A DNA stretch of 64,000 nt from a virus, in the IMG/VR virus record IMGVR_UViG_3300031521_000040, positions 19,182 to 83,181 of that record. One strand, written 5' to 3'. Positions 8,771 through 16,436 of this stretch are shown piece after piece (the first letter of the stretch is position 1; each line of letters begins with the position of its first letter). The notes beneath the pieces are model-generated. The model ran no database searches. It was given only the letters and a program-made list of their open reading frames with translations, and was not told the origin of the DNA. The position numbers and the translations under genes are program-made.

Positions 8771-9873
8771 AGCAATATTTGGATTTAATCGACAACATCA
8801 TCACGAATGGCGTTGAAAAAGAAAGCGGTAGAGCCAACATGCCTAATACTATTGGAATATCACATGGCGTTATTAAAATGAATTTAGCTGATGGATTTCC
8901 ATTGCTAACAACAAAAAAAATGTACTGGAAAGGTGTTGTGCACGAATTACTATGGTTTCTCAGAGGCGAAACCAACATCAAATACTTAGTAGATAATAGT
9001 GTAAACATCTGGAATCCTGATTCTTATAGATGGTATCTGAAGCAATGTAAAGATAATAATCTTGAAGTTTATTTTGATACGATTGAAAAATTTGTTGATT
9101 TTATAAAAAATGATAGCCTTGCGTATTACACGAATCTTACTAATAGAGAGTTTAAAGTAATTGATGGTATACACGATATGAGTCTGATAAGTCATATCAT
9201 GAATTTGAGTCAATTTAATTATATTATTGGTGACTTAGGTAAAGTTTATGGTTATCAATGGAGAAATCAAAACGGTGTTGATCAAGTTAAAGACGTTATT
9301 GATGGCTTGAAAGCTAATCCGTTTAGTAGATATCATATTATTGATGGATGGAATAAAGCAGATTTTAATGAAATGGCATTACCACCATGTCATCTGTTAT
9401 ATCAATTTATTGTCAGACCAATAACTCTTAGCGAGAGACAAAACATATTACATTATTCTGACGATTATGTTGACATATATAATGATACTGAGGAAAGCTT
9501 AGATACTCTCAATGTACCAAGATTCTATCTTGATCTTAATATGTATCAACGTTCTTGTGATTCGGCATGTGGAATTCCATTCAATATTGCATCAATGAGC
9601 TTATTATTAATGTTATTTGCTAAAGCAAGTAATATGATTGCTGGCGAAGCAACGTGGATTGGTGGTGATACACATCTATATTTAAGCCACATTGAAACAG
9701 CCAAGGAGCAGTTAAAAAGAGAACCATTTAAACTACCTGAATTGATTATAAATAAGGATTTATATGATCTTGATGACATATTAAATTTAAATATTGATGA
9801 TTTTGAACTCCTTAATTATGAATCACATCCTGCGATAAAATATGAATTATTTGTCGGACTGAAAAAAAAGTAA
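8767..9873 (+). CDS. thyA: Thymidylate synthase (ThyA type)
   Basis: 368 residues, longer than the usual 264-316. N-terminal LTTKKMYWKGVVHELLWFLRG, the catalytic ALPPCHLLYQF with Cys208, QRSCDSACGIPFNIAS, and HLYLSHIE are the standard ThyA motifs. The enzyme methylates dUMP to dTMP using methylene-tetrahydrofolate. Extra length comes from an insertion at about 95-150 and another at about 222-245 before the QRSCD motif. The 4-base overlap with the upstream small gene and the neighbouring dUTPase place it in a thymidylate supply operon. Confidence 0.95.
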   Translation: MKQYLDLIDNIITNGVEKESGRANMPNTIGISHGVIKMNLADGFPLLTTKKMYWKGVVHELLWFLRGETNIKYLVDNSVNIWNPDSYRWYLKQCKDNNLEVYFDTIEKFVDFIKNDSLAYYTNLTNREFKVIDGIHDMSLISHIMNLSQFNYIIGDLGKVYGYQWRNQNGVDQVKDVIDGLKANPFSRYHIIDGWNKADFNEMALPPCHLLYQFIVRPITLSERQNILHYSDDYVDIYNDTEESLDTLNVPRFYLDLNMYQRSCDSACGIPFNIASMSLLLMLFAKASNMIAGEATWIGGDTHLYLSHIETAKEQLKREPFKLPELIINKDLYDLDDILNLNIDDFELLNYESHPAIKYELFVGLKKK

Positions 9874-9888
9874 ATATAACTACATTGA

Positions 9889-10131
9889 ATGACAATATTA
9901 TATATAATAATCTTTATGTTGTTAGTGATAATTTCATTACTCTCACTAACGTTATATGTTTTCATAAGGAAAAATGTATATATTTCCGATAAAGAAAAGG
10001 AATTCATTTTCTTTGTAATTGATATTTTTAGAGATTTTGGTTCAGAATTGGGAATTCAATCGAAAGAACAACACGAAAAATTGGTTGAAGAATTAGAAAA
10101 AATTAAAAATAAATATAATAAAAAATTATGA
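9889..10131 (+). CDS. Small membrane-anchored coiled-coil protein
   Basis: 80 residues. Residues 1-25 form one hydrophobic membrane segment (TILYIIIFMLLVIISLLSLT), followed by basic residues that would stay cytoplasmic and a charged helix ending in EKLVEELEKIKNKY, a likely short coiled coil. No family recognised. It overlaps the next gene by 4 bases and belongs to the same early operon. Confidence 0.6.
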   Translation: MTILYIIIFMLLVIISLLSLTLYVFIRKNVYISDKEKEFIFFVIDIFRDFGSELGIQSKEQHEKLVEELEKIKNKYNKKL

Positions 10132-10406
10132 CTAAATTAGAAATCATATACGAGCAATATCCTGATGAAGTATTCATGTCGGCAGATGGATTCGATGCTG
10201 CGGTTATTGGCGTTACCACAAATAAAGCAACATCTGAATTAGTTCTGGTTTATTCCAGAAGCTTAGCCTTAATGGTTTTAATGTTAAATATGCCGTATGA
10301 AGAAGCTATAGAATATTTTGATTTTAATGTCGAAGGCGCATATATGGGCGATAAAACACCGATATGGGTTGACGATGAAATGTTTACTGATATGATGGAA
10401 GAATAA
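10128..10406 (+). CDS. Conserved-type phage hypothetical protein
   Basis: 92 residues. The pattern LVYSRSLALMVLMLNMPYEEAIEYFDFNVEGAYMGDKTPIWV, split here around positions 45-80, is one I associate with a small protein common in phages of many hosts, of unknown function. It is the last gene of the early operon, 4 bases overlapping its predecessor and directly followed by a strong terminator. Confidence 0.6.
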   Translation: MTKLEIIYEQYPDEVFMSADGFDAAVIGVTTNKATSELVLVYSRSLALMVLMLNMPYEEAIEYFDFNVEGAYMGDKTPIWVDDEMFTDMMEE

Positions 10407-10410
10407 AAAG

Positions 10411-10440
10411 GGAAGCTAATTTAGCTTCCTTTTTTATTTT
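10411..10440. terminator. Bidirectional intrinsic terminator
   Basis: GGAAGCTAA (10411-10419) pairs with TTAGCTTCC (10421-10429), flanked by A and T runs. It lies between two convergent genes and would end both the early operon and the leftward late gene. Confidence 0.8.
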
Positions 10441-11251
10441 ATAATGTGAAAACACTATCATCCTTATTCCAATTATCCCAATTGAATGGGTCAATACCTT
10501 GCTTTTGTAAATATTTTGTTGTTACAACAGCAACATCTTTAGGATTAATCTGCATATCTCTTATATCATTGAAAAACCAACTATTTTTACCTGTTTTTAA
10601 ATCTTCTGAATCATATCCTCTATAATCCCAACCATTTACAATCTTATTTGTGCCTTTAATCACTGCAAAATGAGTGTATCCTCTGAACACGCCATTACCT
10701 TTATCATGAGCAACATCATCACGCATTCCTCTTGGCTTCGTTCCAATCATTTTCTCATTCATGCTAGGGTTAAATGCTTTACTATTGTTTCCTGATGCAT
10801 TAATATAAACCCTTCCATCATCACCAACGTATATATCTGCTTGATTGAATTTCTTTGCAATTTCTTGTAATTGATCATTATTATCATCAAAGAAGCCAGC
10901 GCCATGACCGTTCCTACTTAGCCAAAAATTATGACCAATACCAGTTGCATCGTATGTGTTTAATTCATCAGGTGCTTGCTGTTTAGCAATTTGTAAAAAT
11001 TGAATAATATCGTTTTTAGCTTCTTGTATACTAGCTTTATCGAATTGATAAACCGTTTTTGAATATAATTCGTTATTTTCATCGCTTTCAGCCCACAATG
11101 CTGTTTCCAGATAACTATTCAACACTTCATCTACATTAAGATTGGTTTCTGTTGGTTGAGTATTAAAATCTTCATTTAATTTAGGCTTAAATGTTTTATC
11201 AAGTCTGCCCATAACTTCCATTATTCTATTTTTGCTACTGTTGGTTTTCAT
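10439..11251 (-). CDS. Late protein with capsid-targeting-like N-terminus
   Basis: 270 residues. Residues 7-21 KNRIMEVMGRLDKTF match a tag found at the start of four other proteins in this window, followed here by PKLNED, a plausible L-x-E prohead protease site. The middle has TGIGHNFWLSRNGHGAGFFD, a sequence I associate with a conserved phage protein of unknown function. A late motif is 14 bases upstream and a terminator downstream. Inference: a head-internal protein packaged with DNA and injected. No enzymatic residues can be named. Confidence 0.6.
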   Translation of the reverse strand: MKTNSSKNRIMEVMGRLDKTFKPKLNEDFNTQPTETNLNVDEVLNSYLETALWAESDENNELYSKTVYQFDKASIQEAKNDIIQFLQIAKQQAPDELNTYDATGIGHNFWLSRNGHGAGFFDDNNDQLQEIAKKFNQADIYVGDDGRVYINASGNNSKAFNPSMNEKMIGTKPRGMRDDVAHDKGNGVFRGYTHFAVIKGTNKIVNGWDYRGYDSEDLKTGKNSWFFNDIRDMQINPKDVAVVTTKYLQKQGIDPFNWDNWNKDDSVFTL

Positions 11252-11265
11252 GTTTAAAATTTTCT

Positions 11266-11274
11266 ATAAATACT
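11266..11274 (-). promoter_or_regulatory. Candidate late promoter motif AGTATTTAT
   Basis: Exact minus-strand motif, 14 bases before the ATG of the tagged 270-residue protein. Confidence 0.6.
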
Positions 11275-11351
11275 TTATTATTTTAAAATTACATGGCGTT
11301 TTATCCTTTTTGATTTTAATTACATGATTTCTCTCCAATAAAAAAATTTCT

Positions 11352-11360
11352 AGTATTTAT
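11352..11360 (+). promoter_or_regulatory. Candidate late promoter motif AGTATTTAT
   Basis: Exact motif followed by ATAAAAC, 9 bases before the GIY-YIG gene. Confidence 0.6.
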
Positions 11361-11369
11361 ATAAAACAA

Positions 11370-12413
11370 ATGATTATGATTGAATTAAATTGCTGTGGAA
11401 TATATAAAATAACTAATAATATCAATGGTAAATATTATATTGGTTCATCACATGAAGTAAAACATAGAATACAAAAACATTTTGAATTATTGAAACGTAA
11501 ATGTCATCATAGTATACATTTTCAAAACGCATATAATAAATATGGAAAGGACGTATTTAGTGTTGAAATATTGGCTGAGTGTAAGAGAGATGAGCTGTTT
11601 ATTTATGAACAGCAATATTTTGATGAAATAATAGATTGGCAGTGTACATATAATATGTCTAAAATTGCTGCTGGTAGTAATTACGATTTAAATAATCATC
11701 CTAATGAAAAGGAAATCAGTAAAAAAATAAGCCTCGGCAATACAGATAAACATACCAAACCATTCTATATTAATGGCATTAGATATGAAAAATTAATAAA
11801 TGCTGCTGTTGTTTTTAATGTAGATATTAAAACAATATCAAACAGGATAAAAGATTGGAAAACTAAAAATTATTATTATGAAAATAAACCGAAAATTGGT
11901 GAATACGATAAAATCATAAATAATATCTATACTAATAAATTATTTAAAGAAAAACATAAACATGTTTATAGATGTGAATGTGGGGTGGAAATAAGTAAAG
12001 ATTCTAAGTTCTGTGTTGGCTGTCGTAAAACAAGAAAAGATAATAGAAAATATATTAATCCTGTTACAATAAATAATGTAAAATATGATTCTGCTAAAGA
12101 AGCATCAAAAATACTAAATATTGAATATGCCACTCTAATATATAGAATTAATACAAATACCATCACATATAAGGATTATTTTTACACTAATAATCCTAAA
12201 AACATTTATGAGTTAATTACAATTAACGAAATAAAAATCAAGGCATCAACAACAAAAATTGATAATAATAGTTCGAACAACAAAAAGTCTTTCATTATTG
12301 ACGGAATTCAATATTTAACACTTGGTGATGCATCAATAAAACTTAATTTAAGAAAACAACTTATATGGGATAGATTAAGAAGCAAAAAGTTTAAAAATTA
12401 TATATATGTTTAA
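11370..12413 (+). CDS. GIY-YIG homing endonuclease
   Basis: 347 residues. The nuclease domain occupies roughly 1-100: GIYKITNNINGKYYIGSSHEV, then a conserved His/Asn helix (FQNAYNKYGKDVFSVEIL) and a Glu-rich end (YEQQYFD). The rest contains DNA-binding modules repeated three times, each with a short strand like FYINGIRYEKLINAA plus a helix (NUMOD-type), and a CECGVEISKDSKFCVGC zinc ribbon. It stands alone between late genes on the opposite strand, a typical free-standing homing endonuclease, and has its own late motif. Confidence 0.85.
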   Translation: MIMIELNCCGIYKITNNINGKYYIGSSHEVKHRIQKHFELLKRKCHHSIHFQNAYNKYGKDVFSVEILAECKRDELFIYEQQYFDEIIDWQCTYNMSKIAAGSNYDLNNHPNEKEISKKISLGNTDKHTKPFYINGIRYEKLINAAVVFNVDIKTISNRIKDWKTKNYYYENKPKIGEYDKIINNIYTNKLFKEKHKHVYRCECGVEISKDSKFCVGCRKTRKDNRKYINPVTINNVKYDSAKEASKILNIEYATLIYRINTNTITYKDYFYTNNPKNIYELITINEIKIKASTTKIDNNSSNNKKSFIIDGIQYLTLGDASIKLNLRKQLIWDRLRSKKFKNYIYV

Positions 12414-12415
12414 AA

Positions 12416-12970
12416 TCAGTCGCCTTTTTCTCCGTTATTAAAGAAAGCTATTACATCACTGTGGACAGGAACACCCGTTACTCGCTTCCAGTAATTTTTA
12501 AATCCACCGATGGTTTTTTTTGTTTCGGCTGAAACGTTATTAGCACTCTCAACCTCATAATATCTGCTCTTTTCACCACTCATATTATATTCAATAACAT
12601 CCCCACGACTAATTTCTAAATGCTTTTCTTCTAGTTCTTTAAGATATACACCGAATGAAATATTACCACTATCATCACGTGCTATACCACCCTGACCTGA
12701 GCCGTAATTCTCTTGCTTACCATCTTCAACATTAACCATTACACTTATTCTAACAGGTGGCATAAACTTTTTATCCTTAGCTTTTGCTTGACCGTATAAT
12801 GTATGTGTTTTGGTTTCAATAACGTTTATCCTGTGAATTATTACTTCTTGTGCATTATCTGTTTCTAAGAAATTTCTTCCATACATAACGTCTAGGTCGA
12901 ATGAGTTATCCGACATGAATAAGCCATACCTTTGATTCTCTAAATCGATTATTTGTTTTTTTTGTTTCAT
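12416..12970 (-). CDS. Probable neck protein (gp14-like)
   Basis: 184 residues. RGDVIEYNMSGEKSRYYEVE followed by a segment on the order of NNV...TIGGFKNYWKRVTGVPV is the arrangement expected near the end of T4-type gp14 neck proteins (GDII-Y...RWYEV---N). It begins 1 base after the kinase gene and lies near the gp13-like gene, matching T4 gene order. Would form part of the head completion ring to which the tail docks. The assignment leans heavily on position. Confidence 0.45.
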   Translation of the reverse strand: MKQKKQIIDLENQRYGLFMSDNSFDLDVMYGRNFLETDNAQEVIIHRINVIETKTHTLYGQAKAKDKKFMPPVRISVMVNVEDGKQENYGSGQGGIARDDSGNISFGVYLKELEEKHLEISRGDVIEYNMSGEKSRYYEVESANNVSAETKKTIGGFKNYWKRVTGVPVHSDVIAFFNNGEKGD

Positions 12971-12971
12971 T

Positions 12972-13508
12972 TTATTTCATAATCTTAAACCCTTCATCTT
13001 CTAATTTATGTATGTTTGCCATATATGATTGATATTGGCTATCAATTGCTTCTGGTGGAACATTTGCTCTATCCACACCATTAGCTAAATCATTGGCAAT
13101 TCTTTGTTTACTTACTTCTGGATTTCCTTCAAATATTTTAGCATATAAATCAAAATCAGTAGATGTGTTATCTTTAATATATTCGATATTTTTTCTACGA
13201 CCTCTTGAGCTAACATTTAATGCATCTAATACCACATTCTTTCCAGCATTTAGCGCATCGATAATTCTTTTATATGCGATTGCTCTTACTTCTTCACTTG
13301 TACTATGATCATTAACATCACCAGTTAATTCTCTTCTTAAATTATCAAACGATACTATTACATAATCGTTTTTACTTAACGAATTAATCCATGTAGATTT
13401 ACCACTTCCAGATATACCTACTGTAAATATTAATTTTGGCTTTGCCTGTGTAAAATTGGTATTTGTCATTTCCATTAATTCAAATAATCGTTGTTTGTTG
13501 TTTTTCAT
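12972..13508 (-). CDS. P-loop kinase (polynucleotide-kinase-like) with capsid-targeting-like tag
   Basis: 178 residues. Residues 5-19 KQRLFELMEMTNTNF are the shared N-terminal tag. A P-loop GISGSGKS follows at 31-38, then VSFDNLRREL, VVLDALNVSSRGRR and a lid-like arginine region, typical of the AAA_33/polynucleotide-kinase branch that phosphorylates 5' hydroxyl ends or small substrates. It is cotranscribed with the gp14-like gene from a late motif at 13562. A late-expressed kinase carrying a packaging-type tag suggests delivery with the virion, possibly for RNA or DNA end repair at the start of infection; substrate is not determinable. Confidence 0.7.
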   Translation of the reverse strand: MKNNKQRLFELMEMTNTNFTQAKPKLIFTVGISGSGKSTWINSLSKNDYVIVSFDNLRRELTGDVNDHSTSEEVRAIAYKRIIDALNAGKNVVLDALNVSSRGRRKNIEYIKDNTSTDFDLYAKIFEGNPEVSKQRIANDLANGVDRANVPPEAIDSQYQSYMANIHKLEDEGFKIMK

Positions 13509-13561
13509 ATTAACTATATACGTATTAATAGCATAAAATGTTACAAGGTATTGTTTTAAAT

Positions 13562-13570
13562 ATAAATACT
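13562..13570 (-). promoter_or_regulatory. Candidate late promoter motif AGTATTTAT
   Basis: Exact minus-strand motif, 53 bases upstream of the kinase ATG. Confidence 0.5.
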
Positions 13571-13629
13571 GATTAATAAAAGATAATTTGGAAAATTTGG
13601 TGGTTGTTATACTTTTTAACTACGATGCG

Positions 13630-13638
13630 AGTATTTAT
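13630..13638 (+). promoter_or_regulatory. Candidate late promoter motif AGTATTTAT
   Basis: Exact motif followed by GATAAA, 15 bases before the ATG at 13654; it supports that start over an upstream TTG. Confidence 0.6.
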
Positions 13639-13653
13639 GATAAATATTATACC

Positions 13654-14811
13654 ATGGATAGAAATGAACTTAAGAAATATTTAGAATCAGATAACAAGTC
13701 TGGATATAAAACACGTGAAAAACACATAAAATATAAATTTCCTGAAACATATGAGAATATTGTTAATATTTGTCATGAGCATTGGTTTACTGATTTATAT
13801 AATTTTGTTAATAATGTTAGTGGTAAGACATGTGCTGAATGTGGTAAAGCTTTAGAGGTTAAAATTTTTAATCTTGGCTATCCTCAGTTTTGTTCTGTTA
13901 TTTGTAAGAACCAAAATACTGGTTTTAAAGAAAAGGTGAAAAAATCTGTTTTTTTAAAATACGGTGTCGATAATCCAAGTAAGTCTGATATTGTTAAGAA
14001 AAAAATAAAAGATAAGTTATTTACTGATGGAAAATGGTATGTTGAAACAGATGAGTATAAGAAAAAATCGAAAGAGACTTGTACTAGTAAATATGGCACT
14101 GATTCGTATAGTAAACTCGCTGAATATCATGAAAAGGTAAAACAAACCAGTGTTGATCGATATGGAGTTGATTCATATAATAAAACAGACGAATATAAGG
14201 AATATTGTAAAACAAAAAATTTGGAAAAATACGGCACTGAATGGTTTCAATCTACTGAAGAGTTTAAAGAAAAATCAAAAAAAACTAATCTAAAAAAACG
14301 TGGTGTTATAAGTCATACTAAAACGGATGAATATAAATTGAAAATGAAAGCATATTATTTAAATAAATATGGCATTGAACATCATATGCAAACGGAAGAG
14401 GGAAAGAAAAAGGTCTACGATGCTATGATTGAAAAATATGGAGAATTATGGTTAAAACATATTCCATCATATAACGCTAACTCCATTATCTATTTAGATA
14501 TGCTCTCAGAGAAACTAAAATTACCGATACAACACGCATTGAATGGCGGTGAGAAGAAATTTATTAGATATTGGGTTGATGGTTATATTCAAAAATATAA
14601 TATTTGTATTGAATGGGATGAAAAGCATCATAACTCAGAACGCCAAAAAATACGTGATGCTAATAGAGAAGAGTTTCTCATTAGCAATTTTAATTGTAAA
14701 ATTTTTCGAATTAATGAAAGAGAATTTTTTAAAAATATAGTGACCAGCATTGATGATATTGCTGGTCACATAATAAATTATATTGCTATGATCGGGAACA
14801 TGGGTGGCTGA
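13654..14811 (+). CDS. Mobile endonuclease with Vsr-like nuclease domain
   Basis: 385 residues from the ATG at 13654, chosen because the late motif lies just upstream; the frame is open to a TTG at 13588. N-terminal zinc finger (CAECGKAL...FCSVICK) is followed by six or so repeats of the form KYGVDN-S-T-EYK, a pattern common in phage homing-type endonucleases. The C-terminus YWVDGYIQKYNICIEWDEKHH with a later FRINE resembles the Vsr/EDxHD nuclease fold. It overlaps the end of the convergent gp13-like gene by 34 bases. Likely a selfish element. Confidence 0.7.
   Translation: MDRNELKKYLESDNKSGYKTREKHIKYKFPETYENIVNICHEHWFTDLYNFVNNVSGKTCAECGKALEVKIFNLGYPQFCSVICKNQNTGFKEKVKKSVFLKYGVDNPSKSDIVKKKIKDKLFTDGKWYVETDEYKKKSKETCTSKYGTDSYSKLAEYHEKVKQTSVDRYGVDSYNKTDEYKEYCKTKNLEKYGTEWFQSTEEFKEKSKKTNLKKRGVISHTKTDEYKLKMKAYYLNKYGIEHHMQTEEGKKKVYDAMIEKYGELWLKHIPSYNANSIIYLDMLSEKLKLPIQHALNGGEKKFIRYWVDGYIQKYNICIEWDEKHHNSERQKIRDANREEFLISNFNCKIFRINEREFFKNIVTSIDDIAGHIINYIAMIGNMGG
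14740..14769. repeat. Perfect 10-bp inverted repeat
   Basis: GTGACCAGCA and TGCTGGTCAC flank a 10-base loop inside the last codons of the endonuclease gene, just before its overlap with the convergent gp13-like gene. No T run follows, so it may be a processing or pause hairpin, or an operator. Confidence 0.5.
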
Positions 14812-15896
14812 TATTGCAAATGTTTGTTTACATTCTCAGCTATTTTAGCTCTGTTTTCGGTTAAGATAACTTGACTTATGTTTGTTAGTTGTTCCAATAT
14901 GATTTTTTCAGTATCTTCTTTTAACTTAGTACCTTCATCAAGCAAATGACGATAATCCATTGTAAGTTGTTTTTCAGCTACACCTAATTCGCCTGTATAA
15001 AAACCACGTACACCACCAATAACCATTTTAACCTTAGCAATAAGTAAATTTCTTATTTGTTGTTTAGCAACATCATTTAAATTAGTCCATTGAAGTATTT
15101 GTGTAGGTGGGTCTGATGGAAGTCTTACGATATCATTGTTAGCTTCTAAACATTCATCCCTGTTAGATGGATTTGTTTCATAATACCAGTAATACACTCG
15201 TCTGCCACTATAATGTTTTCCCCATGCACTGGAAATCTCGTATCTATCCCCGGGAATTGGGTACAGATGCAGTATTTTTTCACCATTAGCAGTACCTGTT
15301 ATTCTATATGTTAAGATTGATTGCAATATTCTTTGTTTCATACGTCGATCTTGTGCAGATAATAACATTGAAAAAGTTGGTTGGACGTATTGTGATGGAC
15401 GACCATTCATCGACCAACCCATCATGCCAGAGGATGTTGTATTCATCGCAAACGGGTCCATTAATCCACCATCAATTTGTGGTGGAGTTTCCCATAGTAC
15501 TTCATTAACTTCTCTACCAGCAGGTATTATATAATGTTGTGTATCCTCAGTAGTTGTAATAAAATCACGTTTAAGTTCCCACCCTGCCGATGCAGGTGCA
15601 TTAGTTCCTTGCCCAACTTGTTTAGAATATGCATACGTAAACGATTCCATATAATGATTCGATTTGTTAGTATATGCTGAAAGAAAATCACCATTTTCCT
15701 TGCTAAGTCCTTCTAATCCAATCCATTGTTGCTGAATCAACCAGTTGTTTAGTATTGATGAATAGTCTTCAACAACCATTTCGAGATATGAATCCATCAT
15801 TTCGTCTTTTAATTCGAAAGGTCTTAAAGGGAAACCTAATTCATGTTTTATGTGGAGATATAATTTATTTTTATCAACCGTTGCTATTATTCCCAT
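14778..15896 (-). CDS. Head completion / neck protein (gp13-like)
   Basis: 372 residues. The N-terminal LYLHIKHELGFPLRPFELKD and the C-terminal LQWTNLNDVAKQQIRNLLIAKVKMVIGGVRG, split about 75 residues from the end, match the layout of T4-type gp13 neck proteins, in which a NLNDVG---I---LA--KE-LG-VRGK segment is diagnostic. The middle contains RDFITTTEDTQHYIIPAGREVNEVLW, a strand-rich section also typical of the family. It would complete the DNA-filled head before tail joining. A late motif is 20 bases upstream; same strand as capsid and terminase. Confidence 0.65.
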   Translation of the reverse strand: MGIIATVDKNKLYLHIKHELGFPLRPFELKDEMMDSYLEMVVEDYSSILNNWLIQQQWIGLEGLSKENGDFLSAYTNKSNHYMESFTYAYSKQVGQGTNAPASAGWELKRDFITTTEDTQHYIIPAGREVNEVLWETPPQIDGGLMDPFAMNTTSSGMMGWSMNGRPSQYVQPTFSMLLSAQDRRMKQRILQSILTYRITGTANGEKILHLYPIPGDRYEISSAWGKHYSGRRVYYWYYETNPSNRDECLEANNDIVRLPSDPPTQILQWTNLNDVAKQQIRNLLIAKVKMVIGGVRGFYTGELGVAEKQLTMDYRHLLDEGTKLKEDTEKIILEQLTNISQVILTENRAKIAENVNKHLQYQPPMFPIIAI

Positions 15897-15916
15897 AATT
15901 ATTTAATTTTGTAATT

Positions 15917-15925
15917 ATAAATACT
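15917..15925 (-). promoter_or_regulatory. Candidate late promoter motif AGTATTTAT
   Basis: Exact minus-strand motif, 20 bases before the gp13-like ATG. Confidence 0.6.
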
Positions 15926-15939
15926 TAAACAGATTGATT

Positions 15940-16422
15940 ATGCTAAAAATAGAATACAAAATTGATTTAAACAAATCTGGCAGACCATGTATTGATTTGC
16001 CTATGGACTATGAGCATAGACCAGAAGATAAATTTTTCGCTATTGAAATGGCTAGATATTTTTTACAATCAATATCACCTAAGACAATTGGATTGCTCGA
16101 TGAACATACACATAATAAATTAAATGAAAGTATTGGCTTGTTGGGACAACTTGGTGATCAAATGGCTGAAATCGTTTATAATAATCTAAAATCATTGGGC
16201 GATATGCACTCCATGATAAACAATGATTATGATTTCAGTGTTGAAACCATTAATGACTTGAATAAATTAGGTGATCGTATAATTACTGATGGTAAAATAT
16301 ATGAAAAACATCAAGGCTTAAAAGTTTTCGTGGTTGAAAATAATAAAACATATAGGTTATATGTAGACGATAATTGGATAGAGGTTGAAGATGATGATAC
16401 AACAGAATATAGAACTAGATAA
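15940..16422 (+). CDS. Hypothetical protein
   Basis: 160 residues from the ATG at 15940 (the frame extends to a TTG at 15934). Residues 15-60 contain PCIDLPMDYEHRPEDKFFAI and a helical region; the C-terminus is acidic. No family recognised. It precedes the helicase gene by 14 bases on the same strand and is probably cotranscribed with it, so a replication-associated role is possible but unproven. Confidence 0.55.
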   Translation: MLKIEYKIDLNKSGRPCIDLPMDYEHRPEDKFFAIEMARYFLQSISPKTIGLLDEHTHNKLNESIGLLGQLGDQMAEIVYNNLKSLGDMHSMINNDYDFSVETINDLNKLGDRIITDGKIYEKHQGLKVFVVENNKTYRLYVDDNWIEVEDDDTTEYRTR

Positions 16423-16436
16423 TTTATAATAACTCA

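Noticed and set aside
8742-9213. Minus-strand ORFs inside thymidylate synthase
   Set aside because: They lie antisense to a strongly supported enzyme gene and have no promoter or family features.
13588-13653. TTG start for the Vsr-like endonuclease
   Set aside because: A late motif lies inside this extension and 15 bases before the ATG at 13654.
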